Source of the DNA: Watersipora subatra
Lineage: Eukaryota > Bryozoa > Gymnolaemata > Cheilostomatida > Watersiporidae
DNA length: 64,000 bases
Direction of reading: 5' to 3'
Assembly (NCBI RefSeq): GCF_963576615.1
Contig: NC_088715.1
Span: forward strand, 55,896,190-55,960,189
Shown here: positions 1 to 11,401 of the stretch, in pieces
Numbering within the stretch: position 1 is the first letter of the stretch
Layout of the letters: each line of letters opens with the position of its first letter
Program-made: the position numbers and the translations under genes
The notes under the pieces: model-generated
What the model was told of the DNA's origin: nothing
What the model saw: the letters and a program-made list of their open reading frames with translations, nothing else
The model's database searches: none

Positions 1-142
1 GCATGCCAGATCCTGCTATGACCATCTCATCAAAAGTGCACTGATGTTTGAGGTAAGTAAATAGTAAGTCTCTGTTGATTATAGGTAGGTTCTCTGGTGG
101 ACACATCTTTGGCAATCCTAAGGTATTTTGCCTATATGCTGC
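1..142 (-). CDS. PMPCA: PMPCA exon 6, cut by the window edge
   Basis: The acceptor TTTGCAG precedes 142 and the exon runs off the left end. It encodes [20 protein letters not shown], then [20 protein letters not shown] and VIAGSGM, the usual order in MPP alpha. Confidence 0.94.
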
Positions 143-3100
143 CTGCAAAGGAGAATATACTGTACTAGTGCCACTTACCTCTAGAATAACTTGGGAAAAA
201 CTGAATTTTTTGAAAAAACTGAAACTGATAAAAAATTATTAATATTAGCGATTGGCATAATTTTTCCTTAAATATATTTAGAGCAACATTGGTTATAAGA
301 TAACCTTTTAGAAATCAGATAACGCGTTAGAAGCATTGCAAGGAGCTAAGGTATTAGTTAGAAATAAGGTTTATAAGTTTTCCATCTGTTTACGAAATTT
401 ATCACATCAAAAGGTATCGTAATTTTAGAATGAACCAGAAATAATTAAACTACGCTGACGACAGCTGCTGAAGCCAGCCATCATATACACTCTGCTAGTT
501 TTCTATATATACAGTTCAACTTTCTATAGAAAGTAATAGAATTGGTGTTTGTTATAGAAACTTTTTCTTCCATCCACTCTTCAGAATAATAATTTCATTT
601 CACGAACAACTTGTGTCCCGTAACTTTTATGAATGTAACTGTAACTATTTTCGTTTACAGCCTCTCAACTTTTCAGGTATTACTTCCACTTGCTGGTAAA
701 AACAGAATGGAGGTGACAATACAGAGAAAGCAGCCATCAAATCTCATGGTCCTACCCGTCTTATCACTTCAACAAACCAGGGTTCTGAACAGACGCCAAG
801 CATGTTTGTAACATCGTAAAGTTAAATAGAAGCTTACATGTCTACAGTATATACATATATACATAGTACATACGCTTGTATAGTGTCAGGTCAGTTGAGA
901 CAATATTGTTTAAAAACTTGATTTGCGGATAGTGATGGTGATCTATTTCCTGTCACAGATATAAGTCACAGTTTATTGCATAGTACGGCCAACTTTAGAG
1001 CAGACCAATCACAAGACAATAGTTGTCCCAAAGATTAGTTAAGATTACTTTGATGTCAGCGAGTCTCTCATGTTCAAGTGCTTGAATTAGACATTTCATA
1101 GAGTTTTTGGCAAGGGTATTGAGATGGTTTCCTGGTGTCTGCCTCAAGTTGTCTCTGTTAGCACCAGAGCACATTAAGACCAATTACCCTTTTTCATAAC
1201 CCATAGCAGGGCTTGAACCACTGATATACAGTGTACAATCCAGTACGCTAACCACTAAACCACGACTGCTAATTGGTTAAGCTGATGGAAGTATGTGTTA
1301 AAACTATGCCAACAAACATCAATCGAAAATACTAACTGTAACAAACTTCTAGGATGTTAAACACACACATAAAATGTTGCACTCCTTGAAACAATGCTGC
1401 AGCCTCTATTTTAATCAATTGCCTTTGAACGGTAAAGTTGAGTAAAATCATCGTTTTTTTCTCTGACCAAAACAGGCGAATACCAAGAACGAATGACCTA
1501 CTGCGTGTATGAGCTCCATCATCTGAATTTCTTTGTTTGGATTCATAGACAATGTCTCGAGTTCAAAGTCTATAGCCTGACGCGATTGCTCCACCTCTTC
1601 TTCAGTAAAGCATGGCCGCAGTACTACCTCTGATAATATTTCTACAGCTGTGTCAAGGCCAGCCTTTTGCAATGAAATGGCATGTATCATCGTATCTCTA
1701 CAATAAGTAATAAAAAATATTTTAATACTGTCATATCAAAACAAAATAGAAAAAACCAAATGAAAAAAATGTAGTAAAGTATAATATATACAAGAATATA
1801 AAAACAATTGCTTTATAATATGAACGGGTTTGTTGGTATAAGTGTTTATGTTTTACAAACTTGTTTACAATGATAATAACTAGAAAGAAATGGCCATAGA
1901 AAAATGGCAATGTTACTTGGATGCGCTTTTACTGCTACACCAAACTGAAATAAAATCTTAAAGATGGTTCCAACACAGTCCTTTAGTGTTAGGATGTAAC
2001 CAGATTGAAAAAGATGACAGATTTGAAAGACTTTTTGTAAAATTAGAGTTTTTATTATGAGTATGGACAAGCTGCTTGCACTTCATGTCTAAGTGTAGCC
2101 TAATAAATAGATGCTAAAACTTCAATAACGTTGAAACAGTTTTGATTTCAGTACAGTAAGTCATCGACATACGACCGCATTCAGTTCCGGCCGGCTGTAA
2201 GACGCCTTGGACGTAAGTCGATTTAGTATATTTTGTTGATTCTGATCTAACTTAAATGAATTTAGCTTGATGATCTGCAAGATAACATAACATTACAATG
2301 TACTACGTGGAGAGTTCTTACCTTCGAGACAGACGTGTGACATAAACGCTGAATCTACCTTAAATGAATTTAGTTTACTGAACACATACTTAAAAGAAGT
2401 TTGAGTATGTATTTTAGTAAACTTTTAACTAAGATTTCATCATTTATCTGTTTGCGAATGCATTTTTACCATAACGGATGACGCTGAATTCGTCATGGCG
2501 AGCAACGTATATCGCTTAATACTGTATATAATCAGTACACAAATCGCCAAACTTTTAATTTCGAAAGAAATTATTGTTGATATCGGTGCGGCAGAAAAAA
2601 CTCGCCCTAATAAAAAAAATAAAGAAAAAGCTTAACGAAAATAGCGAAGAACGGCTTTTGGTCCACCTCGCACTGAGCTGCCTGATCTTCCCACAAATGT
2701 GGTCGTAAAGTCGGGTAGACGTATGTCGCATAGGTCAGAAGTCGACGACTTAGAGTATAAGCAGGCACTTATAGCCCTGACGACATCTGAAAAGTTGGTA
2801 ATAGCATAGTACTAATTGTCATGCCACTGTATGGAAACTGACTGCAACGCCAACCAAATCCATGCATTTTAATCATCAACATGGTCTAAGGAAAATCTAC
2901 TCAGAATGAATCAAGAGATCACAACTCTGAATAAAACAAACCAAGCCATGTATATTACCAATTGCCATACACATTTACACAAAAGACTGCACGTTTATAA
3001 TACACCGCATAATCTAAACCATCTTGACTATAGGTAGCTGCTGACAACGGAATGCTAGGTGGGCTTACCTAGAACTTTGACAATCACATATACCACCATA

Positions 3101-6100
3101 TTTTTCAAGTAGTGTACTGATCTCCTGTTTCCCTTGAAACTTATCTGTAGACTGCAAGAGAAGTCAATCAATTAAACATCTCAGTCTCAATTGCCAAGGT
3201 AATTACAGCTGCAACTTGTAACATAAAATGATATTCTAAATAGGTGATATTCTTTCAGTGATCTTTCCTAAGAATAAATCTATCACAAACAGGATAAGGT
3301 ACATATCGTAAAAGCTCTATTTGGACGCCATGGGGTTCTATTTTTCAACCCTTCCCCTATCGCGGTGGTCAAATGGAGGTGGCGTTCAAAGCTCAAATAG
3401 AAGCTTATGTTGCACTTTTCAAATAGCTTGTCAGAATTTTGGTAAGATAAAGTTAACCCGTTCACGGGCGATGGGATGTCGCTTATATGTTGCACTCCCC
3501 TTCGGGCGGAGCGACATTAACCCTTTTAGATAAAAAACATCTGCAAACTTACTTCCAACTTGTTGTAGATCTCCAAATTTATAACTATGCACTAGGGAGC
3601 TGAGAAATATCTCTACCAGTTGATATCTATTGCTTGCAATTACCTTAAAACCTCTATTTGAATGCTAACTCTATTTGAACGCAACCTCTATTTGACTGTC
3701 GCCCTGAGAGAAGAGTTGAAAAATGAGCGCCCCTCTATAATTGAACACCACCTCCATTGGACCGCCGCTTTGAGATTCAATTGATCAGTAGAAAAGTGTC
3801 CTTAAAACTGTATTAATAATGGAATCGTTTACAACAATAATAATTAATTCTCTCGCTGTCTAATTCTAAATCTTTTCATTTTTTGTTGTTAAAACTTTGA
3901 AAGCAATAGGCTACCATAGAAATAATTAATAACTGTCTCAGGCTAATAGTAGTTCCTTGTTTAATGCAGTCCTGATACTTAAAAGTACATACATGTATAT
4001 AAAAACGGTTTACATTTAGTAATAGATGAACGACTCATTTTAGGGTCAAGGTTACGTTTAGTGAGCAAAATTTTACGCATTGCATTTGTAACAAATGCAA
4101 CGCGTAGAAGTATTGCTCTGCCAAAAAATTGTTTGGACGCTAATATCGACTAGTTCAGCGGTGAGGTCACTCGTTCATGAAAAAAATATATATGTAGCAT
4201 TTGATCGATTAGCGTTGTGTAACTTATAAATTGGCAGATTTACAGCAAATTATTTAATAGCATCCTTGCGGTTATCTTAACACTGCTTACAACGGATCAA
4301 TGCTCATAACTCTTCTATTCCACATAAAAAACTAGTTATGGCTGCAAACTGCAACAAATATATCAATAAGTTCAACGGGCTTTTATTCAACATTATTCGA
4401 TATAAATATAAAAAATATGCCTTCAAATTTAGAATGAAATAAAGAATTGAAAGCTCTAACAAATCGCAAAGCAAGGCACAGGCTATACCATCACAGATTA
4501 ATTGCAAGCAATAGATAACTGGTAGAGATATTTCTCGGCTTCCCAATGCATATTTTGTTTAGAGATCTTTAACAAGTTAGAGGTAAGTTAGCAGATTTAT
4601 TGCATCCAAAACGTTTAATATCGCTTTACCGGAAAAAGAAGGTAAAATATAGGCGACATTCGCTTCGGCCGTGAAAGGGCTAATTTATCTTCCCAAAATT
4701 CTGATGAGCCATTTGAAAAATACAACGCCTGGCTCTATTTGAACGCCACCTTCAATCAACACATTCCATTAGAGGTTTTACGGTAACCTGCGATGATATT
4801 TTAGCCTATGCCCTGCTTTGCAATTTGTTGGAGCTTTCAATTTTTCATTTTATTCTAAATTTGAACGCATAATTTTATTTTATTACTATTTAACTGTCTT
4901 GCAGAAAAACTCATTGCAATCATTAATATGTTTGCTACAGCTGGCAAACAAAACTGGCTTTTTATGTGCAATCAAAAAGGAGTTATGGGCGTCGATCCAT
5001 TTTAAACCGAGTTAAGATAACCGCAACGATACTATCAAATAATATGCTATAAATCTGCAAATTTTTAAATTATATAATAATAATCTATCAAATGCTACAC
5101 ATATTCAAGAACGAGTGACATAAACAAACCATACTTATAATTCATGCAGAAGCAAAAATTAACATGTTTGAGAGAAAAATATTCGCATCGTTTGCTCGGC
5201 CAGTTGCGTTCTGATTGTTGGTTGTTGTTCTTCTGGCTGTTCGGAACCTTCAACAATGTCTGCTGACTTCAACTTTTTTCTGCAGTGTTAAACTAGTCGA
5301 TATTAGCATCTAAACAATTTTTTAGCATAGCAAAACTTGTATGTGTTGCTATTTACAAAACTTTTCTCAGAAATAACGATAAACTTTTATCCGCATGCTT
5401 TCTTAGCACAATATTAGCCTCAAAGTTCCACATTCTACTAACTTTGGCACATACGAAGTGTGTGTTTTTTCACAAGGAACTACTATTAGCTTGATACAGT
5501 TATAAATTATTTCTATGGTGTTGCTTTCAAAGTTTTAACGAAAAACCGTAAATATTTGGAGTTATAAAATAAACTTCGATATGAACAGCAACAACGAAAG
5601 AAGTAATTGTTATTGATGTATCTAAGTCATTATCAGTACCAGTTTGTGCATTATTTTTCACCGATAACTTGAGGGTTCATAAAAATCAAAGAATGACTAA
5701 GTGGCACTCAAATAGAGGTGACATTTAATTAAAGGGTGGCACCCCATTTTTAAATCCTTTTCTTGTTGTGGTAATCAAATAGAGGTAGCCCTCAAATAGA
5801 GGTGGTGCTCAGATAGAGGTTTTACAGTATACGCATATGAATGACATTAGATAATTGTAGACATTGAGGGTTGATTTTTAAGACCCGCAATTGCTGTATG
5901 ATTAAGGCAGAAAAATAATGTGATGAAAAGTTTTAGTTGAGTGATTATAAGTGTTGTAATTAGTGATGGAGTAACCAATCTCCGTTGCATTTGGCTCCAA
6001 ATCTCTTATGTATCATGTGAGGATGTAGGAGATCATGGTTCTCCCCCATTTCCTATAACCATGACCTTTATTGGCAGGTTTCAACAGTGGTTTGTCATTG

Positions 6101-9100
6101 CCTTCTGTTGTGTTTTTAATAAGAAACCATCTCCAGTTAGTTGGCCATTGGCTTACAGAAGAGCTCCTCCGCACTTTATCATGTTTTGTTTTTAGTCCTG
6201 CAGGGTCGCTAACCGACCTCCACATTTAGGTTGGAGTGAAGATGGGGAGCTGGTCTAGTTGCCGACGACCTGGCCAGATATGGCACTTGTGGTAAGATGC
6301 CCTTCCTAACACCCCCAAAGGTCCTTATGGAAGTCAAACCACTTATGTGTCCTAACCACTGAACCATCGCGGCTCCAAAGCTGTAAGTTCAGCAGCGCTT
6401 AATTGTAGAGGTTTGCTGAGGTACTTTATTAGGAAGCCGAACAGATACGAGCCCAATATTGACATTAGTTTTTAAGATCGTGGTCCGACAACTTTAAATA
6501 CATGATACAAGTGTTTGATTGGTCCTTTATTCCCAACACTACTTGACTGAAATTAAATTTACCAAATGACTTTGGATCACTATGTACTAAACATGGACTA
6601 GCTTTAGAAAACAGGTGTAAAAACACCTAACCGGTAAAATAGTACAAAACATTCTGTGCTCCTGATACTCATCAGGAATGTTACACGGACATTAACCGAT
6701 GTTGTTGTTCAGCTACAAGTGTTTGAAATCTTATGAGACACTTCGGCCTGTGGTATAATGGTTATGATGGTTTATGGCCACGGCTAAACCTACTTGCATC
6801 GACAAAAATAGCCTATGTGAGGGTAAAAATGAAGCATAAATGATATCAATTCACTTACACTGTAGGCTAGCTTCTCTAGAAAGTGATTAATCCCACCGAG
6901 ATATGCAACTTCATTTCGTGATCCTGAGTTCACCAAAACTGAAACAGTTTGTAGGTTTTAAAACAAAGACAGTGAAGGCAAGCATAAATAAATCTTTTCG
7001 AATCAATTTTTATGTCCATACTGTGTAGCAGCATACTTCTTTTTAGCTTCCTTTGATATATTTCAAGTTAATGAACTAAAACTTCAATTTATTGCGAGTG
7101 CTAAAATCACTTTGTTTTTCTGATTGGCCAAAAAACAGGAGTTATTGATCAGGAAATTGTGGGATGAGGAAATTGATCGGGATATTGTGTGATGTGGCCA
7201 ACTGCTCATAGTTCAACAATATTAAACTAGAAGAGTACCAGAAGCTAACACCGCAACAGCAACGCTGGCCTTTGATGACAAATAGTAGGAGCTAACTGCG
7301 GCCTAACTAGTTTTAGTATTGTGGCTTCATTGTTGGCTAAACTTTCTGTTGTGGAATGTTACCAGTTATTGTACACGCTTTATAATGGTAGCCAACTTGG
7401 AAAAAGAAGAAATATAAACAAGAAATATGCCTATGTAAAAGTACCACATATTTCCGCGCATAAGCCAATTTTCAATGCAAATTTTTTTTACAAAACTTAG
7501 GCTCCAGCTTATACCCACATAACTCTAATTTAAAGCAAAAAAATGACCTATTTTAACAGCTACAACTCGAGCCTCTATTAACTAAACTTTATTAATAAAA
7601 TCAAAACACCAATTGCGATTACTATAATTAACTGTTTTGCTACCATAAAATAATTTGTGGAGACAAATATTCGGCAAACCAAATATTTGACACTGGCTTA
7701 TACAAGCTGTCATAAAATTTTACCAAATTAATTAACATCAACTTTACATCGTCTGATGCCAAATTAAGCCACAAATGTGTTGCAGAATCAGTTCGAACAC
7801 TTTTTGTTCTCTTCATACTATCATGGTGGACAAGTTAAGCATGTTCCAAGCCACACGAGTTACCATAGTTACTATAGCTTACAACATTATTATTACTGTT
7901 AAAAATAAATACTCGCTGTCACTACTACTATTCTTCGTTTTTTCTTGACGTCATTCTATCGTTGTCTGCCATCTTTATGGACAACTTTTATCATTAAAAA
8001 CACCAAGCTTCTGCAATTAATCATTGCAAGCAATGCTTTAGTTTGCAAATTTTTTATTTTAGTATCAAAACAACACCGAAAAATACTATTAATCAAGAGA
8101 ACGACGATCGTTTTCCACAAAGATGGCAGCTTTTTCGTGGACGAGCGCACATGCAAACAGGGCAATGACATCAAAAAAAAAACGATGGATAAACCAATAT
8201 ATATGGTAATCATCGGGAGTCCATTGATTTACAAATTGTGAAACCTATGTAGCTGTACTGCTTCTTTTCATTGTGAAGAACAAATAGCGACAAAAATGCG
8301 CTTTTGAAAAGCGACAATAAGGTCAGCGTGAAATGCAAACAGGTTTTCTATTGGCTCAATTCAAACAGATGATTGCTTCATTTCGATTAAGCGAAGACAA
8401 GATAAGCTAATTATACAACTATCCACCAATCAGAACCATTTTGTACTAAGTCTGAAAAAGCCGCTACATTTCCACAACCTTCCGCTTTGCTACATGCATA
8501 CGACGTGTTGCGATTTATAGGGTCAGCTTATATGCGAGTTGTTGTAAAGTCCTTGATTTCAGGGCTGTTTTACTAGGGTCGACTTATATGTGAGATAGGC
8601 TTATATGCGGAGATATATGGTACATAGACCTATTGAAATTAATAGGGTGATCGCTAGTATTTTTACAACCTATGTATCCAAACAAGACCGAGATAACTAA
8701 TTAGTCAAAAGCAAATTTATGGCAAAGATTTTGTTTTAAATATGGTGGCTTAAGACATGCAAGTGTTGGCACAAAAAAGTCAAACGATTTAAAAAAAATT
8801 TTAACAAACAATCGTGATTTATTTTATTTTTGCATAAATTTGCCGAAGTCGGTGTCTTTTGGTAGGCAATTTTGTTTTGATTTGTGTGTAACAAACCTGT
8901 AAACAGCCCTCTGTCACAAATTAGCAAGTGAGATGGAGATAACTGACTGCTTGTGTAGTACAATGCTGCAGAAGGTCCTTTCAAGTTAAGACCTGAGAGC
9001 TTATTTAGCAAACCTCAAAGGAAAACTTAATTATTAGGTAACAACAGTAACTTGTACAGTTTTCCGTCACAACCTCACTGCCTTGTTATGTCTTTGGCTC

Positions 9101-10250
9101 TCATTCGTATTTTGTGTGAAACTGCTAGTAGCTCTACTTCGCTGACTTATATTTAGTTCGCACATTATATTTTATATGGCTGTTGAATGTGAGAAATACA
9201 AGAATATATCAACTTAAAGCATGTAAGTCACCAATACTAAAAAGTGGGTTCACAATTTTAAAACATCATTTTAAATATAAAAACCTGATACTTTAAGTGT
9301 TTTGTAAAATTGTAATTTTATGTCAGTCCTGATTAACACTCAATCATAGAAAAATGACTTAACCGGCCAATGCTATATATGCATCATGTTTTCCTTGTCA
9401 TTTTTTGTCGGTACCAGCTTATTTTTGTATATACTCAGATAACTTTTTTGGTAACACAAACTTGTTAGAAAAAATATTGTTCAACATTGATTATGATTTC
9501 ATAACTGACCAGCATGTTGAAAGTTCCGGCCAGAATACGAATCTTACCTCCTAATGTAGCAAACTGGCCCCAGTGGTCCTCTGAAGCTACCGTTAAGCCA
9601 TTAGAAAGCTTGGTAACCTGCGTTTTTGAGTGCGAGTCAAATTTTGTATCTCCTTTTACCACACTAATTCCTGGGAGAGGCTTGGATAGTGGAGTGTCTA
9701 TATTTATTTTATTAGTTGAACTGTAGTATCTTAATGTTGCAGATCTTAAACAAAATTATGCAGATGATTATTGTACAGTTAAAAATGATGCTTTTAATGC
9801 TTAGTCATTACTTAAAGCAGCATCAGGGTTTTGAGGAATGTTACACATGTAAACTTTTTCTAGTCGATGAATGCCAAAGCGCCTTTCCAAAAACTCAATT
9901 TCAAGAGGTGCTTTACTTCCAAATAATGAAAAGAAAAACACCTACACATTTAAGCTGTAGTAATGCAGCTATGCAAAAACAATTGCACATCTGAATAGGC
10001 TTAAAACATGCCCACAAAAAAATCCTAAATGAAACAATAAAATGGCAAATCGATAAACAAATTGGTAAAATCAAAGTCCACATCTATTCCTGATATTGTA
10101 TTTAACTTTACGTAATACAAACTTTTTCTATTCGGTAGGCTACAAAAGGAGAAATACGTTTAGAGCCAAGGAATAGTCGAGACAACCCTGAATTATCTAC
10201 CTTTTTGCTACAGCAGTGGAAACTAATCGCGTAATTTTCTTTCCACTCAT
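1..10250 (-). CDS. PMPCA: Mitochondrial processing peptidase alpha subunit, 5' part (six exons, partial)
   Basis: Non-catalytic, presequence-binding subunit of the matrix peptidase that removes targeting peptides from imported proteins. Exons read as complement(<1..142, 1502..1697, 3069..3151, 6859..6938, 9548..9720, 10201..10250). All junctions are GT-AG and the phases agree, giving about 241 residues. The start [16 protein letters not shown] is basic and hydroxylated like a mitochondrial presequence. Next come [16 protein letters not shown] and GQFATLG, then [24 protein letters not shown] and [15 protein letters not shown] is informative: the catalytic beta subunit has HxxEH, and alpha subunits have lost the last histidine. 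The glycine-rich loop and the C-terminal half lie outside the window. Introns 2-5 are full of repeats. Family recall, not a search, supports the name, but the match is long and collinear. Confidence 0.93.
960..1275 (-). repeat. tRNA-derived SINE in PMPCA intron 5
   Basis: On the minus strand, 1275 to about 1190 reads as a tRNA-like head. It has an A box (GTGGTTTAGTGGTTAGC) and a B box (GGTTCAAGCCC) but a poor anticodon stem, so it is not a working tRNA. The body continues leftward with CTTGCCAAAAACTC, a phrase typical of SINE/LINE shared tails. The left limit is approximate. Confidence 0.6.
1502..1697 (-). CDS. PMPCA: PMPCA exon 5
   Basis: The acceptor TTGTAG precedes 1697 and the donor GTAGGT follows 1502. 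It encodes the segment from [15 protein letters not shown] through [20 protein letters not shown] to MMELIHA. The reading frame stays open past the donor for about 18 codons, but that extension is intron. Confidence 0.95.
2154..2760. mobile_element. Possible Tc1/mariner-like fragment in PMPCA intron 4
   Basis: A CAGT terminus follows a TA at 2152-2153 and continues with AAGTCATCGACATACGACC. Related CpG-bearing GACGTATGTCGC and GTCGACGACTTA words appear near 2715-2755. There is no clean right inverted repeat, so the end and class are uncertain. Confidence 0.35.
3069..3151 (-). CDS. PMPCA: PMPCA exon 4
   Basis: The acceptor TTGCAG precedes 3151 and the donor GTAAGC follows 3069. It encodes [20 protein letters not shown] then ICDCQSS and two bases of Arg. 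The motif EKxGGICDCQ is highly conserved in MPP alpha. Confidence 0.95.
3306..5827. mobile_element. R1 element (outer copy), TA target site, interrupted by another R1
   Basis: R1 is a DNA element of about 1.33 kb with ends resembling CCGTAAAACCTCTA. Its subterminal regions repeat ATTTGAACGCC/GACCGCC words in opposite orientation. The copy is flanked by TA (3304-3305 and 5828-5829). Without the inner copy its length is about 1.38 kb, close to the other R1 copies. I see no transposase, so it is probably non-autonomous. The TA target and ACCTCT/AACGCC pattern recall ISL2EU-like elements, as inference only. Confidence 0.75.
3643..4783. mobile_element. R1 element (inner copy) inserted inside the outer R1
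   Basis: It begins CCTTAAAACCTCTATTTG after TA (3641-3642) and ends AGAGGTTTTACGG before TA (4784-4785). The flanking outer R1 reads GCTTGCAAT-TA on the left and TA-ACCTGCGATG on the right. The inner copy holds the same internal site uninterrupted near 4490-4520 on the minus strand. Confidence 0.75.
6000..6385 (-). repeat. tRNA-derived SINE in PMPCA intron 3
   Basis: On the minus strand it starts near 6380 with GAGCCGCGATGGTTCAGTGG, an A-box-like head. It continues through GGAAGGGCATCTTACC and a body containing GAAGGCAATGACAAACCACTG-like text, a tail style shared by tRNA SINEs and RTE-type LINEs. No intact tRNA fold is seen. Confidence 0.6.
6859..6938 (-). CDS. PMPCA: PMPCA exon 3 (degenerate zinc-site segment)
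   Basis: The acceptor TTTCAG precedes 6938 and the donor GTAAGT follows 6859. It encodes [20 protein letters not shown] then EKLAYS. Where the beta subunit has the HxxEH zinc motif this exon has HFLEK, as alpha subunits do. Confidence 0.95.
7441..8623. mobile_element. Inverted-repeat DNA element in PMPCA intron 2
   Basis: The left end reads GTACCACATATTTCCGCGC then ATAAGCC. The right end is GGCTTATATGCGG then AGATATATGGTAC, its near-perfect reverse complement. GTAC at both edges may be a 4-bp duplication, or the true target may be TA. The word CTTATATG(C/T)G recurs near the right end. There is no recognisable transposase, and the short ORFs inside look fortuitous. Confidence 0.7.
9548..9720 (-). 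CDS. PMPCA: PMPCA exon 2
   Basis: The acceptor CTACAG ends at 9721 and the donor GTAAG begins at 9547. It encodes the PLSKPLPG linker and the first strand of the M16 domain, [18 protein letters not shown]. The phase (one base in, one base out) joins both neighbours without a break. Confidence 0.92.
10201..10250 (-). CDS. PMPCA: PMPCA exon 1 (coding part, presequence)
   Basis: The ATG is at 10250. Sixteen codons end in AAA AG before a GTAGAT donor, leaving two bases that pair with the single T opening exon 2 to make Ser. The Lys/Arg/Ser/Thr-rich, acid-free peptide fits a mitochondrial targeting signal. This is the least conserved exon, so the call rests on phase, donor and composition. Confidence 0.75.
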
Positions 10251-10653
10251 TTTTTATTATTAAAAACTCCTTATAACTTCATTAAATGTGATGTGAGAAA
10301 TGTTCCGAGTGAACGTTTCGAGTACACAAGCTTTACATCGAATGCAGCATATCTCCAGTATTGTCCGTCATGCGGTATCCACAACCTGAATTACCGGTAT
10401 GGCGGCATGAAGAGTACGCGTAATGCACACACCGCTTGTCCACGAATCGAGTATAGTACCTACAATAAAAAAAGAGAAGAATTGAGTATAAAATAAAAAC
10501 TAAGGCTAAACTTATTCTTGGGCGACCGTGTAATAGCGCTTAGAGCGTATCGTGCACCCTCCATATTGCAACGTGAAGGGTCGTTGATTGAATAAGATAT
10601 TTCACTTTGTCATCTCAAATAAAACTTCAACCATCAACCTACTTGTTTGGATC
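10251..10653. promoter_or_regulatory. Shared head-to-head promoter region of PMPCA and EIF3K
   Basis: 403 bp separate the two divergent start codons. The segment 10300-10580 is visibly richer in CG dinucleotides than its surroundings, as expected for an unmethylated housekeeping promoter. No TATA box is placed convincingly. Transcription starts are unknown. Confidence 0.6.
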
Positions 10654-11301
10654 ATGGCTGAGACTATGCGAGCTACGGTTGCTTCTCTTCTTAAAGGCAT
10701 AGACAGATATAATCCAGAAAATCTTGACACGCTTGAGCGTTATGTAGCAATTCAAGCTGAGGAAAACACTTACGATCTAGAAGCGAACTTGGCAGTACTT
10801 AAGCTTTATCAGTTCAACCCAACCTATTATAACAATTCGGTTACTATTCAGATTCTGTTGAAAGCTCTGACCAACCTTCCACATGCCGATCTGAACTTGT
10901 GTAAAAGCCTGCTGGATAGTTCTAGACTGGATGATCCGCGCGTTGGTAAAGTTATCGAATTGGCTGATATGCTGGAGACCTGCCAGTTTGCTTTTTTCTG
11001 GACATCTTTGGAAGAGGAGTCAGACCTGGTTGAAACAATTGTAGGCTTCACCGATTCGATTCGTAAATTTGTCTGCCACGTCGTTGGTATTACATATCAA
11101 ACTATTAATAGAAGTTTACTCGCAGAGCTTTTAGGCGGTGTATCGGAAACCGAACTTGCAAAGTGGATTAGCAAGTATGGATGGACTGAAAATGGGAGCT
11201 CTGTATACATTGCTAATCAGGAAGACTTTGTGAAGACGAGAAAAGTGACTGAGAAAATAGACTTTGATAGTATAGCAGACATCATGGTCGCTAATGCATG
11301 A
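10654..11301 (+). CDS. EIF3K: Eukaryotic translation initiation factor 3 subunit K
   Basis: Peripheral subunit of the eIF3 complex, which scaffolds 40S ribosome loading in the cytoplasm. The 215-residue ORF is complete and uninterrupted; animal eIF3k is about 218 residues. The stretches LLKGIDRYNPENLDTLERYV, YDLEANLAVLKLYQFNP, ILLKALTNLPHADLNLC, FVCHVVGITYQ, LLAELLG and VTEKIDFDSIADIM match the family in order (HAM and winged-helix regions). An upstream in-frame TTG at 10588 is not used: the family starts at MAETMRATV. The gene has no introns here although many animal orthologues are spliced. An intact frame and CG-rich upstream DNA argue for a working gene rather than a dead retrocopy. Confidence 0.96.
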   Translation: MAETMRATVASLLKGIDRYNPENLDTLERYVAIQAEENTYDLEANLAVLKLYQFNPTYYNNSVTIQILLKALTNLPHADLNLCKSLLDSSRLDDPRVGKVIELADMLETCQFAFFWTSLEEESDLVETIVGFTDSIRKFVCHVVGITYQTINRSLLAELLGGVSETELAKWISKYGWTENGSSVYIANQEDFVKTRKVTEKIDFDSIADIMVANA

Positions 11302-11369
11302 ATATGGTTCAAAACGTGTGCCAGTTGTGCCAACTTGCATTATGCTGTAATTCCTATGTTGGTTAAGCA

Positions 11370-11375
11370 AATAAA
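11370..11375 (+). terminator. EIF3K poly(A) signal
   Basis: AATAAA lies 69 bp after the EIF3K stop and is followed by a T-rich stretch. Position and sequence fit a cleavage/polyadenylation signal. Confidence 0.7.
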
Positions 11376-11401
11376 TGACATTTTGTTTTTTCTGTTAGAT
11401 G

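Noticed and set aside
995..1183. 62-aa minus-strand ORF as a PMPCA exon
   Set aside because: Its text ([18 protein letters not shown]) belongs to a SINE body adjoining a tRNA-like head, and exons 5 and 6 join in phase without it.
1184..1275. tRNA gene
   Set aside because: A and B boxes are present but the acceptor and anticodon stems do not pair; treated as a SINE head.
8736..9011. 91-aa minus-strand ORF in PMPCA intron 2
   Set aside because: No motif, no splice logic with the exons, low-complexity composition.
10293..10496. 67-aa plus-strand ORF (MRNVPSERFEY...) between PMPCA and EIF3K
   Set aside because: It lies in the CG-rich shared promoter, has no recognisable motif and would overlap the likely 5' UTRs; uORF at most.
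10588..10653. N-terminal extension of EIF3K from TTG
   Set aside because: eIF3k proteins begin near MAxxMRA; the ATG at 10654 fits family length and an alternative TTG start is not needed.
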